A DNA stretch of 64,000 nucleotides, from positions 62,001-126,000 of the forward strand of contig JADZAP010000005.1 in assembly GCA_020852705.1 (NCBI GenBank). Direction: 5' to 3'. Shown in pieces: positions 44,295 to 53,312 of the stretch (position 1 is the first letter of the stretch; every line of letters begins with the position of its first letter). A program made the translations under genes and the position numbers. Below the pieces are notes generated by a model. It worked only from the letters and a program-made list of their open reading frames with translations. It was not told the origin of the DNA and made no database searches. Source of the stretch: Ignavibacteria bacterium (lineage in GTDB: Bacteria; Bacteroidota; Ignavibacteria; Tepidaquicellales; OLB5).

Positions 44295-47264
44295 ATGTTT
44301 ATTAAATATTCTCTTTTTCTGGTTATTTTAATTGCATCATTTAGCATCAAGTCTCAATCTCTCATTACTACATATAATTTCCCTTCATCAACTGTTTATA
44401 ATGGATTTTGGGGTATTACCCAGATAAATGATACATTAAAAATTGGCTCAAGCTATAATGGTAAAATATTCACAGTTACTAAAACAGGGGTAATAAAGGA
44501 TAGTCTTGTTACTCCATTTAATTTTAATAACGGGCTTGCCTGGGATGGAACAGGGTTCTGGATTGCAAGAAACGCATCCGGTTCTTCTTCCAGAATTATT
44601 AAAATAAACACGTCAGGTTCTCCTGTTGATACTATCCGCATTACCTCGCTTTATGGCAGCAGCACTATTGGTATTGGCGGAATTGCAATGGATGGTGCAA
44701 ATTTTCTTTGGGCAGCTATTTATTATCCTGATTTTTCATCTTATCCCTTTGCTTATGCTTATAAATTTAATCTATCCACAGGTTCTATTGTTGATTCCAT
44801 TCCTTTACGAGGAAGGCAGGTTCAGGGAATTACAGTTAAGGGAGATACTATATTATATGTTACCGATAATTTTCAAGGTGACCAAGAAAGAATCTATGCA
44901 TACAGAAAAGCTGTTGGCGATACTTTATTTTCATTTGCAGCCCCTGATCCGGATAACGACTGTGATCCGCGCGGACTTTTTTGGGACGGTGCAAATCTCT
45001 GGTTAATGGCTTACAGGGTTGGGCCTGCTGCTAATCAATTCAGAACATTATATAAATACTCTCTTACAGGTGCAGGCAGCCCTTCAATTACTACAAACAT
45101 TTCTTCGGTAAATTTTGGTAATGTAATAATTGGACAAACAGGAATAGTTCCTTTTACTATTAACAATATCGGTTCTGCTCCGCTGATAATTAGCAGCTAC
45201 ACATTTACAAACCCAAGATTTTCAATTCAGCCCTCTAATGTACCTGATACAATTGCAGCAGGTTCATCTAAAAATTATAGTTTAAGATTTTCGCCAACAC
45301 AATACGATACTACATCAGGAGAACTTAGGATTGCCAGCAATGATATTTCAAATCCACTTAAAGTAATTACTATGAGAGGAAAAGGAATACAAAACGGTGC
45401 ATATATAAGTATTTCTCAAAACACATTTAATTTTAATAATAAACGGGTTAATTCCTTATGCGGTTTTACATTTGATATATCCAATCATGGCAATCTGCCA
45501 TTAACTATAACCGGATGCAATTTTTCCGGTTCCCGCTTCAGATTTGATACCACAAATGCAAAGTTCCCCGTAACAATAGATACTCAGCGTACACGAACTT
45601 TCAGGATTTGGTTTAATCCAAATGCTGCTTCATCATTTAATGATAATGCAGTATTTATTTCTAATGCTGTTAATAGCGGCTCAATTTCTTTGCAGGGAAC
45701 AGGTATTGATGTATTGCCGGTTTTGGGTGATATTATCTGGGAAACAATTATTCCGGATAATCCTCTAACATCCTCAGATGACCCTCAGCCAAAATCTTTA
45801 AAACAGATTCCTGATGTTAATGGTGATGGTGTTGCTGAAATGATTTGTGCAACTGAAAACTACTGGACAATATGCTATAACGGAAATTCTTATGGACAAG
45901 CGGATACTTTGTGGAAGTTTAATACTTGTTTTGGTACCAATAATACCGGTTCAGTTGATTGGGAAGATGCTATGCAGATTATGGATGATTTGAATGGTGA
46001 TGGTGTTAAAGAAGTTGTAATTGGCTGCGGAGGAGGAAATGAGGAAGTTTATGTGCTTAGCGGTTCAACCGGTAGAATTATATGGGAATACGCCGGTCCA
46101 AACACTAACTACGATGGTGATATTAATGGCATAAGAGTTGATAAAGATTATAACAGCGATGGAAAAAAGGATGTTCTTATTTCTGCAAGCGGTGAAGGTT
46201 CTACTCATCCGGGAAGGCATTCTGCAATTTGCCTTAATGCTCTTAACGGTAATGTATTGTGGCAAACACAGATAAACAGTGAATTTACTTATGATGTTGT
46301 AACAACATCTGTTGGTGGTGCAATTGGTTTTTCTAACAATGGTGGACCTTATGGAATTGTTGGTATATCTAACTCAGGTTCTCAAACATGGACTCACTCT
46401 TTGCCCGGTTCATTAAATGCTGTTTGGAGCTTAAAGGAAGTACCTGATATTAATAATGACGGAGTAACAGATATTGCAGGTTTGTATGGTTTCAGCGGAA
46501 ATATTATGGCGATTTCAGGAAATACCGGCAGTGAATTATGGACACTTAGTCTCGGTACAAGCAACAATGGTACTGTTCAGTACCTTGATGACCTTGATAA
46601 AAATGGAGTTAATGACCTTGCTTACAGCGGACCGCAAACTGCCTTTAGAATTGATGCTAAAACAGGTAATCAGCTTTGGGTACAAAGCTTCGGTGCTTCG
46701 TATATTCGTGATGCCGATATGCTTGGAGATATAAATCAGGATACAGTTGCAGAAGTGCTCTATTCAACTCAAGAACCCGGTCGGGTTTATGTACTGAACG
46801 GTAAAACCGGCGCAATACTGTTTATGTATGAGTTTGGTGCTTCATTGCTTTACAGGGCTGATAGAGTAGCTGCTTTAAACAGTGTAGATGGAAATCAATT
46901 TAATGAATTTGTTGGCGTTTGCCGCGATGGAAGAGTTAAATGTTTTAACGGCGGTAATGGAACAATAATAGGTATAACTAACACAAACAATTCCATACCA
47001 GAAAAGTTTGCATTGCATCAAAATTATCCAAATCCGTTTAACCCTGAAACAAATATTAAATTTGAACTGCCAAGAGTTTCAAACGTTAAACTTGCAGTTT
47101 ATGATATTTTAGGCAGGGAAGTATCATTGCTTATAAACAACAAAATGGATGCTGGTATTTATAATGCAACATGGAGCGCAGAACCGTTTTCAAGCGGTGT
47201 TTATTTTTACCGTTTAACTGCAGATGGTTTTACTGATGTAAAGAAAATGATTGTTGTGAAATGA
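44295..47264 (+). CDS. Large secreted multidomain protein with T9SS sorting domain
   Basis: A 989-residue protein. Signal peptide (KYSLFLVILIASFSIKSQS), then a beta-propeller-like region (about 20-255), two Ig-like 'choice-of-anchor'/ASH-type domains (about 258-475: 'SSVNFGNVIIGQTGIVPFTINN', 'FNFNNKRVN...FDISNHGNLPL'), then FG-GAP/PQQ-propeller repeats (about 480-895) with many calcium-type motifs such as 'DVNGDGVAEMIC', 'DLNGDGVKEVVIG', 'DYNSDGKKDVLIS' and 'DINNDGVTDIAG'. The C-terminus is a T9SS sorting domain ('LHQNYPNPFNPETNIKFELP'). Exported to the cell surface or medium; probably adhesive or carbohydrate-binding, but the ligand is unknown. Confidence 0.88.
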   Translation: MFIKYSLFLVILIASFSIKSQSLITTYNFPSSTVYNGFWGITQINDTLKIGSSYNGKIFTVTKTGVIKDSLVTPFNFNNGLAWDGTGFWIARNASGSSSRIIKINTSGSPVDTIRITSLYGSSTIGIGGIAMDGANFLWAAIYYPDFSSYPFAYAYKFNLSTGSIVDSIPLRGRQVQGITVKGDTILYVTDNFQGDQERIYAYRKAVGDTLFSFAAPDPDNDCDPRGLFWDGANLWLMAYRVGPAANQFRTLYKYSLTGAGSPSITTNISSVNFGNVIIGQTGIVPFTINNIGSAPLIISSYTFTNPRFSIQPSNVPDTIAAGSSKNYSLRFSPTQYDTTSGELRIASNDISNPLKVITMRGKGIQNGAYISISQNTFNFNNKRVNSLCGFTFDISNHGNLPLTITGCNFSGSRFRFDTTNAKFPVTIDTQRTRTFRIWFNPNAASSFNDNAVFISNAVNSGSISLQGTGIDVLPVLGDIIWETIIPDNPLTSSDDPQPKSLKQIPDVNGDGVAEMICATENYWTICYNGNSYGQADTLWKFNTCFGTNNTGSVDWEDAMQIMDDLNGDGVKEVVIGCGGGNEEVYVLSGSTGRIIWEYAGPNTNYDGDINGIRVDKDYNSDGKKDVLISASGEGSTHPGRHSAICLNALNGNVLWQTQINSEFTYDVVTTSVGGAIGFSNNGGPYGIVGISNSGSQTWTHSLPGSLNAVWSLKEVPDINNDGVTDIAGLYGFSGNIMAISGNTGSELWTLSLGTSNNGTVQYLDDLDKNGVNDLAYSGPQTAFRIDAKTGNQLWVQSFGASYIRDADMLGDINQDTVAEVLYSTQEPGRVYVLNGKTGAILFMYEFGASLLYRADRVAALNSVDGNQFNEFVGVCRDGRVKCFNGGNGTIIGITNTNNSIPEKFALHQNYPNPFNPETNIKFELPRVSNVKLAVYDILGREVSLLINNKMDAGIYNATWSAEPFSSGVYFYRLTADGFTDVKKMIVVK

Positions 47265-47311
47265 TATCTTTAATTTAAGATGAAACTTGCTGTTAATTTA
47301 TTTATATGATT

Positions 47312-47405
47312 ATGTGCAATTGTATAATTTAGGTTAATTTTCAATTGTTGATATTTTCTTAATATTTTACGAACTTGTTCCTCACCTTAAACTTGTATTG
47401 CACAT
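47312..47405. repeat. Inverted repeat upstream of the propeller gene
   Basis: ATGTGCAAT (47312-47320) and its exact complement ATTGCACAT (47397-47405) are separated by 76 bases in the gap between the two T9SS genes. It could be a long-range stem or a paired protein-binding site. It may also be chance in AT-rich DNA. Confidence 0.35.
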
Positions 47406-47465
47406 TTCTATGCATGGAAATATATTGTTTTTAAACATAATGATTTTTAAAATATGGGGGTAAAA

Positions 47466-48731
47466 ATGAAATATTTTCTAATTTCTAAGGTTTTAATTAT
47501 AATTTTTTCTGTTTCAGTTTTTTCACAGAGTATAAGCTGGCAAGAGCAAACAAGCGGAGTTACTACACAGCTAACCTCAGTTAGTGCAGTTAACGGTAAT
47601 AATGCATGGATCTGCGGTTATTCCGGCAGGGTGCTTCGCACAACTAACGGAGGAGCAAACTGGATAAGCGTGAATTCCTCTCCCATACCAGGAACACTTG
47701 ATCTTCATACTATCTTTGCAATAGATTCAATGACAGCACTAGTTGGAGGGTCAGGCACGTCTTCATTCCTTTTCAGGACTTCAAATGGTGGCGCAACATG
47801 GACCCAGGTATTTACCGAAACCGGAGGTTTTTTAAACTCAGTACAAATGGGGAACAGTTTTGCGGGATTTATGATGGGTGATCCGGTTGGCGGAAGATGG
47901 TCTTTATGGGGTACAACTACAGCAGGGTTAACATGGGACTCTTCAAGTTTTTACCTGCCCCAAAACAATTCAGAAGCTGGATGGAATAATTCATTTTACT
48001 TTGATGTATCAGCAGGTGTGTGGTTTGGTACCAATAATACCAGAGTATATAAAAGTTTAACACTTGTTAACTGGATAACTCAGCCAACTACTGGTCAGCT
48101 TAATTCTTATGCAATTTGGTTCAATACTCCATTTATTGGATTAACAGGCGGAACAGCACTTTTGCTAACAACAAATGCCGGAGTTACATGGGGTGCACCA
48201 GGCTCAGCTCTTCCCGGAACTGCAAATATTTCAGGTATTACAGGTTTTGGTACAACTTGGATAGTGGTTAGGCAAGCAACCGATATTTATTTATCTGTAA
48301 ACAATACATCAACTTGGAGCACAAGTTATACTGCACCTGCCGGAAGTTTCAGGCATATTACAAAAAACCGTGCTGATAACCTGACTTTTTTTGCAGTAAG
48401 GTCAAATGGCGGAATTTCTAAAGGTACTTTAGTAACAGGGATTGAACCAATTTCAAATATCATTCCGGATAAATTTGTTCTAAAACAAAATTATCCAAAT
48501 CCATTTAATCCTAAAACTACTATAGAATTTATGATTCCAAAAAATTCAATGGTCAACCTATCGGTATTTGATGCATTAGGCAGAGAAGTACAGAATATAA
48601 TAAATAATGAACTTAAAGCTGGTGAATACCGAATTAACTTTAATGCGTCAGATCTGCCTAGCGGTACATATTTTTATAAGCTCATAAGCGGTGAAAATGT
48701 TCAAACTAAAAAAATGATACTAATAAAATAA
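47466..48731 (+). CDS. Secreted BNR/Ycf48-like propeller protein with T9SS sorting domain
   Basis: A protein of about 421 residues (start chosen at the ATG at 47466 after a GGGGG tract; the ORF track adds four residues). Signal peptide 'KYFLISKVLIIIFSVSVFSQS'. Residues about 25-330 hold repeated 'RTTNGGANWISV', 'RTSNGGATWTQV', 'LTTNAGVTWG' blades, typical of BNR/sialidase-like and Ycf48-type propellers. The C-terminal T9SS domain reads 'LKQNYPNPFNPKTTIEFMIP'. No catalytic residues of a sialidase are evident. It probably serves as a surface-binding protein, like its large neighbour. Confidence 0.88.
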   Translation: MKYFLISKVLIIIFSVSVFSQSISWQEQTSGVTTQLTSVSAVNGNNAWICGYSGRVLRTTNGGANWISVNSSPIPGTLDLHTIFAIDSMTALVGGSGTSSFLFRTSNGGATWTQVFTETGGFLNSVQMGNSFAGFMMGDPVGGRWSLWGTTTAGLTWDSSSFYLPQNNSEAGWNNSFYFDVSAGVWFGTNNTRVYKSLTLVNWITQPTTGQLNSYAIWFNTPFIGLTGGTALLLTTNAGVTWGAPGSALPGTANISGITGFGTTWIVVRQATDIYLSVNNTSTWSTSYTAPAGSFRHITKNRADNLTFFAVRSNGGISKGTLVTGIEPISNIIPDKFVLKQNYPNPFNPKTTIEFMIPKNSMVNLSVFDALGREVQNIINNELKAGEYRINFNASDLPSGTYFYKLISGENVQTKKMILIK

Positions 48732-48819
48732 CGTTTTTATTTTTAAATTTAATTTATTGATTTATTTTGATTAATTAATCTATTCCAATTGCAATAAATA
48801 TTGTCATAATATTTTTTTA

Positions 48820-48850
48820 AAGGCATCCATGAATGAGATGCCTTTTTTAT
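48820..48850 (+). terminator. Terminator after the propeller gene
   Basis: AGGCATC/GATGCCT stem with a nine-base loop followed by TTTTTTAT, about 90 bases after the stop. Confidence 0.8.
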
Positions 48851-48887
48851 ATTTTGTTTGTTTATCTTTGTAAATAAATTATTCTTA

Positions 48888-49346
48888 ATGTCTGATAAAA
48901 AAATAAATACAAATCAGCTTGGAGGGTGGCTTATTGCTATTCAGGTTTTTATAATTCTAAATGCAATTAGCTGGGTTGGTAATCTCCAGTTATATTACAA
49001 ACTGCTGGGTGAAAAAGATGTTTTAATTAAAGAAAATGGATTAAACGATCCTTCTATTCTTAATGTATTTTTTTATTATGAACTTGCTGCAAGTCTTGTA
49101 TTTACATTTTTGGCATTTGTTGTTTTTTATTATTTTTTTAAACGAAATAAACTTTTCCCTCTATTGATGACTATATACCTAATTTCAGAAGTAATTGTTG
49201 AGGGGCTTTCATTTATATTGTTCGGATATTTATCAAGTACTCAGCAATTAATATGGCAAAAATTAACTTTTAGTATTGTGGTTACTATTGTAATTATTAT
49301 TTATTTAAAAAAATCAGAAAGAGTTAAACAAACTTTTGTATTTTAA
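48888..49346 (+). CDS. DUF2569-family membrane protein
   Basis: A protein of about 152 residues with four membrane helices. It begins 'MSDKKINTNQLGGWLIAIQVFII', the GGWL motif typical of DUF2569, which is of unknown function. I use the ATG at 48888 because a TATCTTTG promoter-like box (48863-48870) lies where the ORF-track start (48858) would place coding sequence. Single gene, with no evident partner. Confidence 0.72.
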   Translation: MSDKKINTNQLGGWLIAIQVFIILNAISWVGNLQLYYKLLGEKDVLIKENGLNDPSILNVFFYYELAASLVFTFLAFVVFYYFFKRNKLFPLLMTIYLISEVIVEGLSFILFGYLSSTQQLIWQKLTFSIVVTIVIIIYLKKSERVKQTFVF

Positions 49347-49582
49347 TTATATTAAGCAAATATTTTTTCAATTATTCACCTTACTAAGTTATAGAATTTA
49401 ATGTGAGAAGTTATCCGTACTTCTGCATACTCAAATTTAGTTAAACTCATTGAATTTAACTCTGTTTTTTATTTTATCTATTTTTTAGAGGCAATTCTTT
49501 ATATAAATTTTTTAAAAATATTTGAAAAATTATTGCAGGAATTGTCAAAATTTCATTCCTTTATACTTAAAACACATATAAT

Positions 49583-49590
49583 TATATTTG
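49583..49590 (+). promoter_or_regulatory. -7 box upstream of pheT
   Basis: TATATTTG lies seven bases before the pheT ATG. No TTG lies at the ideal 20-base distance. If it is used, the message would be leaderless or nearly so. Confidence 0.35.
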
Positions 49591-49596
49591 TAAATT

Positions 49597-51660
49597 ATGA
49601 AAATTTCACAGAATTGGTTACGGAATTATATTGATATATCGCTGACTGTCAAGGATCTGATTAAGGGATTAACTGACCTTGGGATTGAAGTAGAAGGTGT
49701 TGAAGATCAGAAAAAAAAGTTAGATAAATTTGTAATAGGAAATGTAATTGAACGAAAAAAACATCCCAATGCTGATAAACTAAGCGTTTGCAAGGTTGAT
49801 GCCGGTACCGGTGAAATTCTGAATATAGTATGCGGTGCACCAAACGTTGATACCGGGCAAAAAGTATGTATTGCTCTTGTTGGAGCAATTGTTCCTAATA
49901 GCGGCTTTGAGATTAAAAAAGCAAAGCTTCGGGGAGAACCCTCTGAAGGAATGATTTGCTCTGCACGCGAGCTTGAGCTTGGTGATGACCATACCGGAAT
50001 AATGGTGCTTAATACTGAGCTTCCTGTTGGTACACCATTTGCTGAATATTTAAAACAAAACGATGTTATATATGAAATAGGCATTACCCCGAACAGAGGA
50101 GATCTGCTTTCACACATCGGCGTTGCTCGTGAAATTGGAGCATTAACGGGAAATAAATTAAATGAACCTGTTCTTATAGGTAAATTTTCAGGTAATGAAA
50201 TCAACAAAAAAATATCTGTTGAAATAGAAAATAACAAAGGGTGCTTTAGATATTGCGGTGCAATGGTTGAAGGTATTACGGTTAAAGAATCACCCGAATG
50301 GCTGAAAAATTATTTAACTGCTATTGGACTTCGCCCTATAAATAACATAGTTGATATTACTAATTATGTTATGATGGAGTGCGGTCAGCCGCTTCATGCA
50401 TTTGATTATGACTCTATTGCCGGTAAAAAAATCGTTATACGGTCTGCAGGAAGTAATAAAAAATTCAAAACCTTAGATAGCAAAGAGCGAAACCTTCGCG
50501 ACGATATACTTATGATTTGTGACGGCGATAAGCCTGTTGCACTGGCTGGAATTATGGGCGGTGAAAATTCAGAAATAAACAGTAATACTGTAAACGTATT
50601 TATTGAAAGTGCGTATTTTGAACCTGTACTTACAAGGCTTTCTTCAAAATTTCTTGGGCTGCAAAGTGATTCATCTTATCGCTTTGAAAGGGGTGTTGAT
50701 ATTGACCGAACAGAATGGGCATGTAAAAGGGCAGCGGAACTGATTGCAGAACTTGGCGGAGGAAAAATTACTCCCGGGTTTATTGATAACTATCCCGAAA
50801 AGCTTGAAAAACTTAAAGTATCATTAAGACCTTCTCAGCTTAACCGTATTGCGGGTGCAGAATATAATAGCAAGAAAGTAATTTATTTGTTAAATAGCAT
50901 TGATATTAAAAATATTTCAATAAACGGTGATAACCTGCTATTTGAAATTCCTCAGGCAAGGAGAGAAGATTTGCAAAGAGAAATTGATCTAATTGAAGAA
51001 GTATTAAGACTTGACGGTTACGATAAAATTACTATTCCGCAAAATACACAACTGCAATATGATACAAGGGAATTTTGGGGAAATGAATATGATAAACTTC
51101 AGTTTCTAAGAAATTTTATTATAGGCAGAGGTTTTAAAGAAGTAATTTCAAATACTTTAGTTGATAAAGAATTTCAAAGTAAATTTGATAATGAATATAT
51201 CAGCTTAATAAACCCTTCAAGTGATAAAATGAATGTTTTACGTACAGATATATCAATAGGAATGTTTGATGTTATTAAGCTGAACTTTGAAAATTCAAAT
51301 AGTTCACTTAAATTGTTTGAAACCGGAAATTCCTTTAAAATAAACAAGGATGGTAAAATTATTGAATATAAAAGTATTTTGCTGGTTTTAGCAGGTGAAC
51401 TTGATTTTAAGATTTTTAATCAAAAACAGCGAAACTTTAACATTTTGGATATGGCATCAGAGGTTGAGGCTTTGTTTGAAAAATTAAGCGTTGAAAATAT
51501 TAAAAAATATGATTATAATGCCCAGAATTTTATGGAAGAATGTTCTATTGAGTATAAAAGCCGGAACAATGGAATTTGTAAATTGATTAGTTATTCCGGT
51601 AAGTTTCTAAATTCAATTGGAATAGAAAAACCTGTGATATTATGCCGGATACCATTTTAA
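49597..51660 (+). CDS. pheT: Phenylalanyl-tRNA synthetase beta subunit, main part (frameshifted)
   Basis: A 687-residue reading frame with the standard PheT order: N-terminal B1 domain, tRNA-binding OB domain ('KLSVCKVDAGTGEILNIVCG'), B3/B4 editing domain ('RPINNIVDITNYVMMECGQPLHAFD'), B5 domain, and the catalytic-like core ('RREDLQREIDLIEEVLRLDGY', 'LINPSSDKMNVLRTDI'). It stops after 'GIEKPVILCRIPF', just before the C-terminal FDX-ACB anticodon domain. That domain is encoded in another frame starting inside this gene (next entry). Normal PheT is about 800 residues. One lost base near 51645 would explain the break. The beta subunit is essential, so the frame must be restored, or the two parts must work as separate chains. 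Confidence 0.9.
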   Translation: MKISQNWLRNYIDISLTVKDLIKGLTDLGIEVEGVEDQKKKLDKFVIGNVIERKKHPNADKLSVCKVDAGTGEILNIVCGAPNVDTGQKVCIALVGAIVPNSGFEIKKAKLRGEPSEGMICSARELELGDDHTGIMVLNTELPVGTPFAEYLKQNDVIYEIGITPNRGDLLSHIGVAREIGALTGNKLNEPVLIGKFSGNEINKKISVEIENNKGCFRYCGAMVEGITVKESPEWLKNYLTAIGLRPINNIVDITNYVMMECGQPLHAFDYDSIAGKKIVIRSAGSNKKFKTLDSKERNLRDDILMICDGDKPVALAGIMGGENSEINSNTVNVFIESAYFEPVLTRLSSKFLGLQSDSSYRFERGVDIDRTEWACKRAAELIAELGGGKITPGFIDNYPEKLEKLKVSLRPSQLNRIAGAEYNSKKVIYLLNSIDIKNISINGDNLLFEIPQARREDLQREIDLIEEVLRLDGYDKITIPQNTQLQYDTREFWGNEYDKLQFLRNFIIGRGFKEVISNTLVDKEFQSKFDNEYISLINPSSDKMNVLRTDISIGMFDVIKLNFENSNSSLKLFETGNSFKINKDGKIIEYKSILLVLAGELDFKIFNQKQRNFNILDMASEVEALFEKLSVENIKKYDYNAQNFMEECSIEYKSRNNGICKLISYSGKFLNSIGIEKPVILCRIPF

Positions 51661-51992
51661 GCTTAAGCAATACATTAAACGGAAAATTAATTTTTAAGGA
51701 GTATTCTAATTTTCCGCCTGTGCTAAGAGATATCTGCATTATTGCGGATAATAATATTAAACAGGGTGATATATTAAATACAATACTTTCAGTAAATACT
51801 GCTAAGTTATTAAAGAAGGTTTTGTTATATGATGTATATGAACCAAAGGGTGAAACCGGCAGAAAAAGTTTTACTTATTCGTTGGAATACAGGGCTGAAG
51901 ACAGAACGTTAACAAACGAGGAAATTAATAAACTGCAGGATAAAATTATTGCAGAACTTCAAAAGAAACATCATGCAGAATTAAGAAGCTAA
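51642..51992 (+). CDS. pheT: PheT C-terminal FDX-ACB domain in a shifted frame
   Basis: A 116-residue ORF with the ferredoxin-fold anticodon-binding domain of PheT: 'FKEYSNFPPVLRDICIIADN', 'LLYDVYEPKGETGRKSFTYSL' and 'YRAEDRTLTNEEINKLQDKI' are each diagnostic. It starts at an ATG 19 bases inside the end of the upstream frame, in a different phase. Joined to the first part after '...VILC', the two give a normal PheT. If the break is real, coupled translation from this ATG could supply the domain in trans; otherwise it is a sequence error or mutation. Confidence 0.88.
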   Translation: MPDTILSLSNTLNGKLIFKEYSNFPPVLRDICIIADNNIKQGDILNTILSVNTAKLLKKVLLYDVYEPKGETGRKSFTYSLEYRAEDRTLTNEEINKLQDKIIAELQKKHHAELRS

Positions 51993-52051
51993 TCTCGATA
52001 AAGCTAAATTTTTAATTTTATAATAATTAAATTAATCAGATATCCTGAATT

Positions 52052-52411
52052 ATGGATAATCAAATATTAAAAGTTAATGATCAGGGTTTAAAAATTGAGC
52101 TGGAAAAAATGTTTTCCAGAATAAAAGTCCTAGTAGAAAAATTTAATATCACAAAAGATGAAAACAAACTGCTTAAAGATAAGGTTCTGGAACTTGAGCA
52201 TTCTTTAAGCGAATCTGAAATAAAGGTTTCAAACCGGAATTCAGAATTATTGCTTAAGGATAAAGAAATTACAGATCTTAAAAATAAAATATTAGAAGAA
52301 AGAAAAAATAAAGTTTCAACTGAGGATAAAGCACAGCTTAAATCCAGAATACGCGAACTTATGGTCAGACTGGATTCTCATCTCGAACAGAAAACAAATA
52401 ATAACTTTTAG
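52052..52411 (+). CDS. Coiled-coil protein upstream of zapA
   Basis: A 119-residue, almost wholly helical protein. Heptad-like patterns run from about 10 to 110 ('ELEKMFSRIKVLVEKFNITKDENKLLKDKV', 'LLLKDKEITDLKNKILEER' in overlapping parts). It ends 'RIRELMVRLDSHLEQ'. No signal peptide or membrane helix. The short coiled coil next to zapA suggests a ZapB-like or ZapA-partner role at the division ring, but this rests on position and secondary structure only. Confidence 0.6.
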   Translation: MDNQILKVNDQGLKIELEKMFSRIKVLVEKFNITKDENKLLKDKVLELEHSLSESEIKVSNRNSELLLKDKEITDLKNKILEERKNKVSTEDKAQLKSRIRELMVRLDSHLEQKTNNNF

Positions 52412-52533
52412 TTTTATATATAATAGAGCAGCAATTTTATAATAAGTTATTTTAAGCTAAAAGTTATTGGTTGTTTTAGCTTCACAAAGGTCGGGATTTA
52501 ATTAACGGTAAATTAAAAACTTCAATAAATCGT

Positions 52534-52833
52534 ATGGACACAAAGGATATCAGAATAAAAATATTTAACAATCATTACACATTAAAAGGTGATGATGTTG
52601 AATTGCTTGAAAAAAGTGCACAATATGTAGATACCTTGATGCATAAAGTACAAAATGATATTCCTAATCAGTCTGATTTTACGGTAGCTATAGTTTCTGC
52701 TCTTAATATTGCAGAAAATTATTACAGGGAAAAGAATTCAAGTTCAGTTCTTGACCAGAATTATAAATCATTAGTAAGCGGTTTAAATGCCCAAGTAAAA
52801 GAAATTAATGATTTTATAGAAAGTAATACTTAA
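52534..52833 (+). CDS. zapA: Cell division protein ZapA
   Basis: A 99-residue protein. 'DIRIKIFNNHYTLKGDDVELLEKSAQYVDTLMHKV' is the ZapA N-terminal beta-alpha domain ('I-x-I-x-G-x-x-Y-x-L'), and 'TVAIVSALNIAENYYREKNS' leads into the C-terminal coiled coil. ZapA cross-links FtsZ filaments at the division site. It follows a coiled-coil gene and precedes the probable 6S RNA and rny, an order I recall from other Bacteroidota. Confidence 0.88.
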   Translation: MDTKDIRIKIFNNHYTLKGDDVELLEKSAQYVDTLMHKVQNDIPNQSDFTVAIVSALNIAENYYREKNSSSVLDQNYKSLVSGLNAQVKEINDFIESNT

Positions 52834-52944
52834 GAAGCATTTTTTAAAATGGAACTTAGCTAACGTAATATAAGGTTTATTTATTATATCGTTCTTTGTA
52901 AAACAGATGAAAACTATTTGTTTTCATCACGGATAAGTAAAAAA

Positions 52945-53200
52945 GTTTACCGCACCGACCAGCCGTAGCCAAAAATTAAATAGATCCAACACTATTTAAT
53001 TGGGGAGAACGCTCGACAATGAATGTCAATTACAGGCCTCATTCTAACTGATTTTCTTCAGTTGAAATCACCGGGATTTTTTATCCCAGAGTTTTTGTGA
53101 TCATTGGAAGTTAAAAGACATTTCGGCACTCACCCACTGTGTTGAAAGAGAGGGATCTATAACTCTTTCGCTATGGTTTTGTTGTGTGCGGTTTTTTATT
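52945..53200 (+). ncRNA. ssrS: Probable 6S RNA (SsrS)
   Basis: The 479-base gap between zapA and rny has no ORF but holds one large folded unit. The closing helix pairs ACCGCAC (52949) with GTGCGGT (53186) and CCGTAGC (52963) with GCTATGG (53170). An inner helix pairs CAATGA (near 53014) with TCATTG (near 53112). Between the two lies a wide internal loop containing the side hairpin ATTAAATAG/CTATTTAAT. Terminal hairpins include ACTG/CAGT and GGGAT/ATCCC. The closing helix is followed by TTTTTT, as in a terminator. The 'long rod with central bubble' plan and the position after zapA fit 6S RNA, which imitates an open promoter and sequesters RNA polymerase. At about 250 nt it is longer than usual. 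Confidence 0.62.
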
Positions 53201-53312
53201 TATTATATTTAAACCTCCGGTATTTATTAGTTTTTTATGACAAATTTGACCGGCTAAAATTTTTAAATGTATCACCCTAAATTTATATGTTAAAAATACG
53301 GAGAAATTAAAA

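Noticed and set aside
49707-50237. 176-residue minus-strand ORF inside pheT
   Set aside because: Antisense to conserved PheT domains; no ribosome site or recognisable protein features.
52834-53312. SRP RNA or tmRNA in the zapA-rny gap
   Set aside because: No GGAAG...GCAGC-type SRP loop and no tRNA-like T arm or tag reading frame; the long-rod fold fits 6S better.
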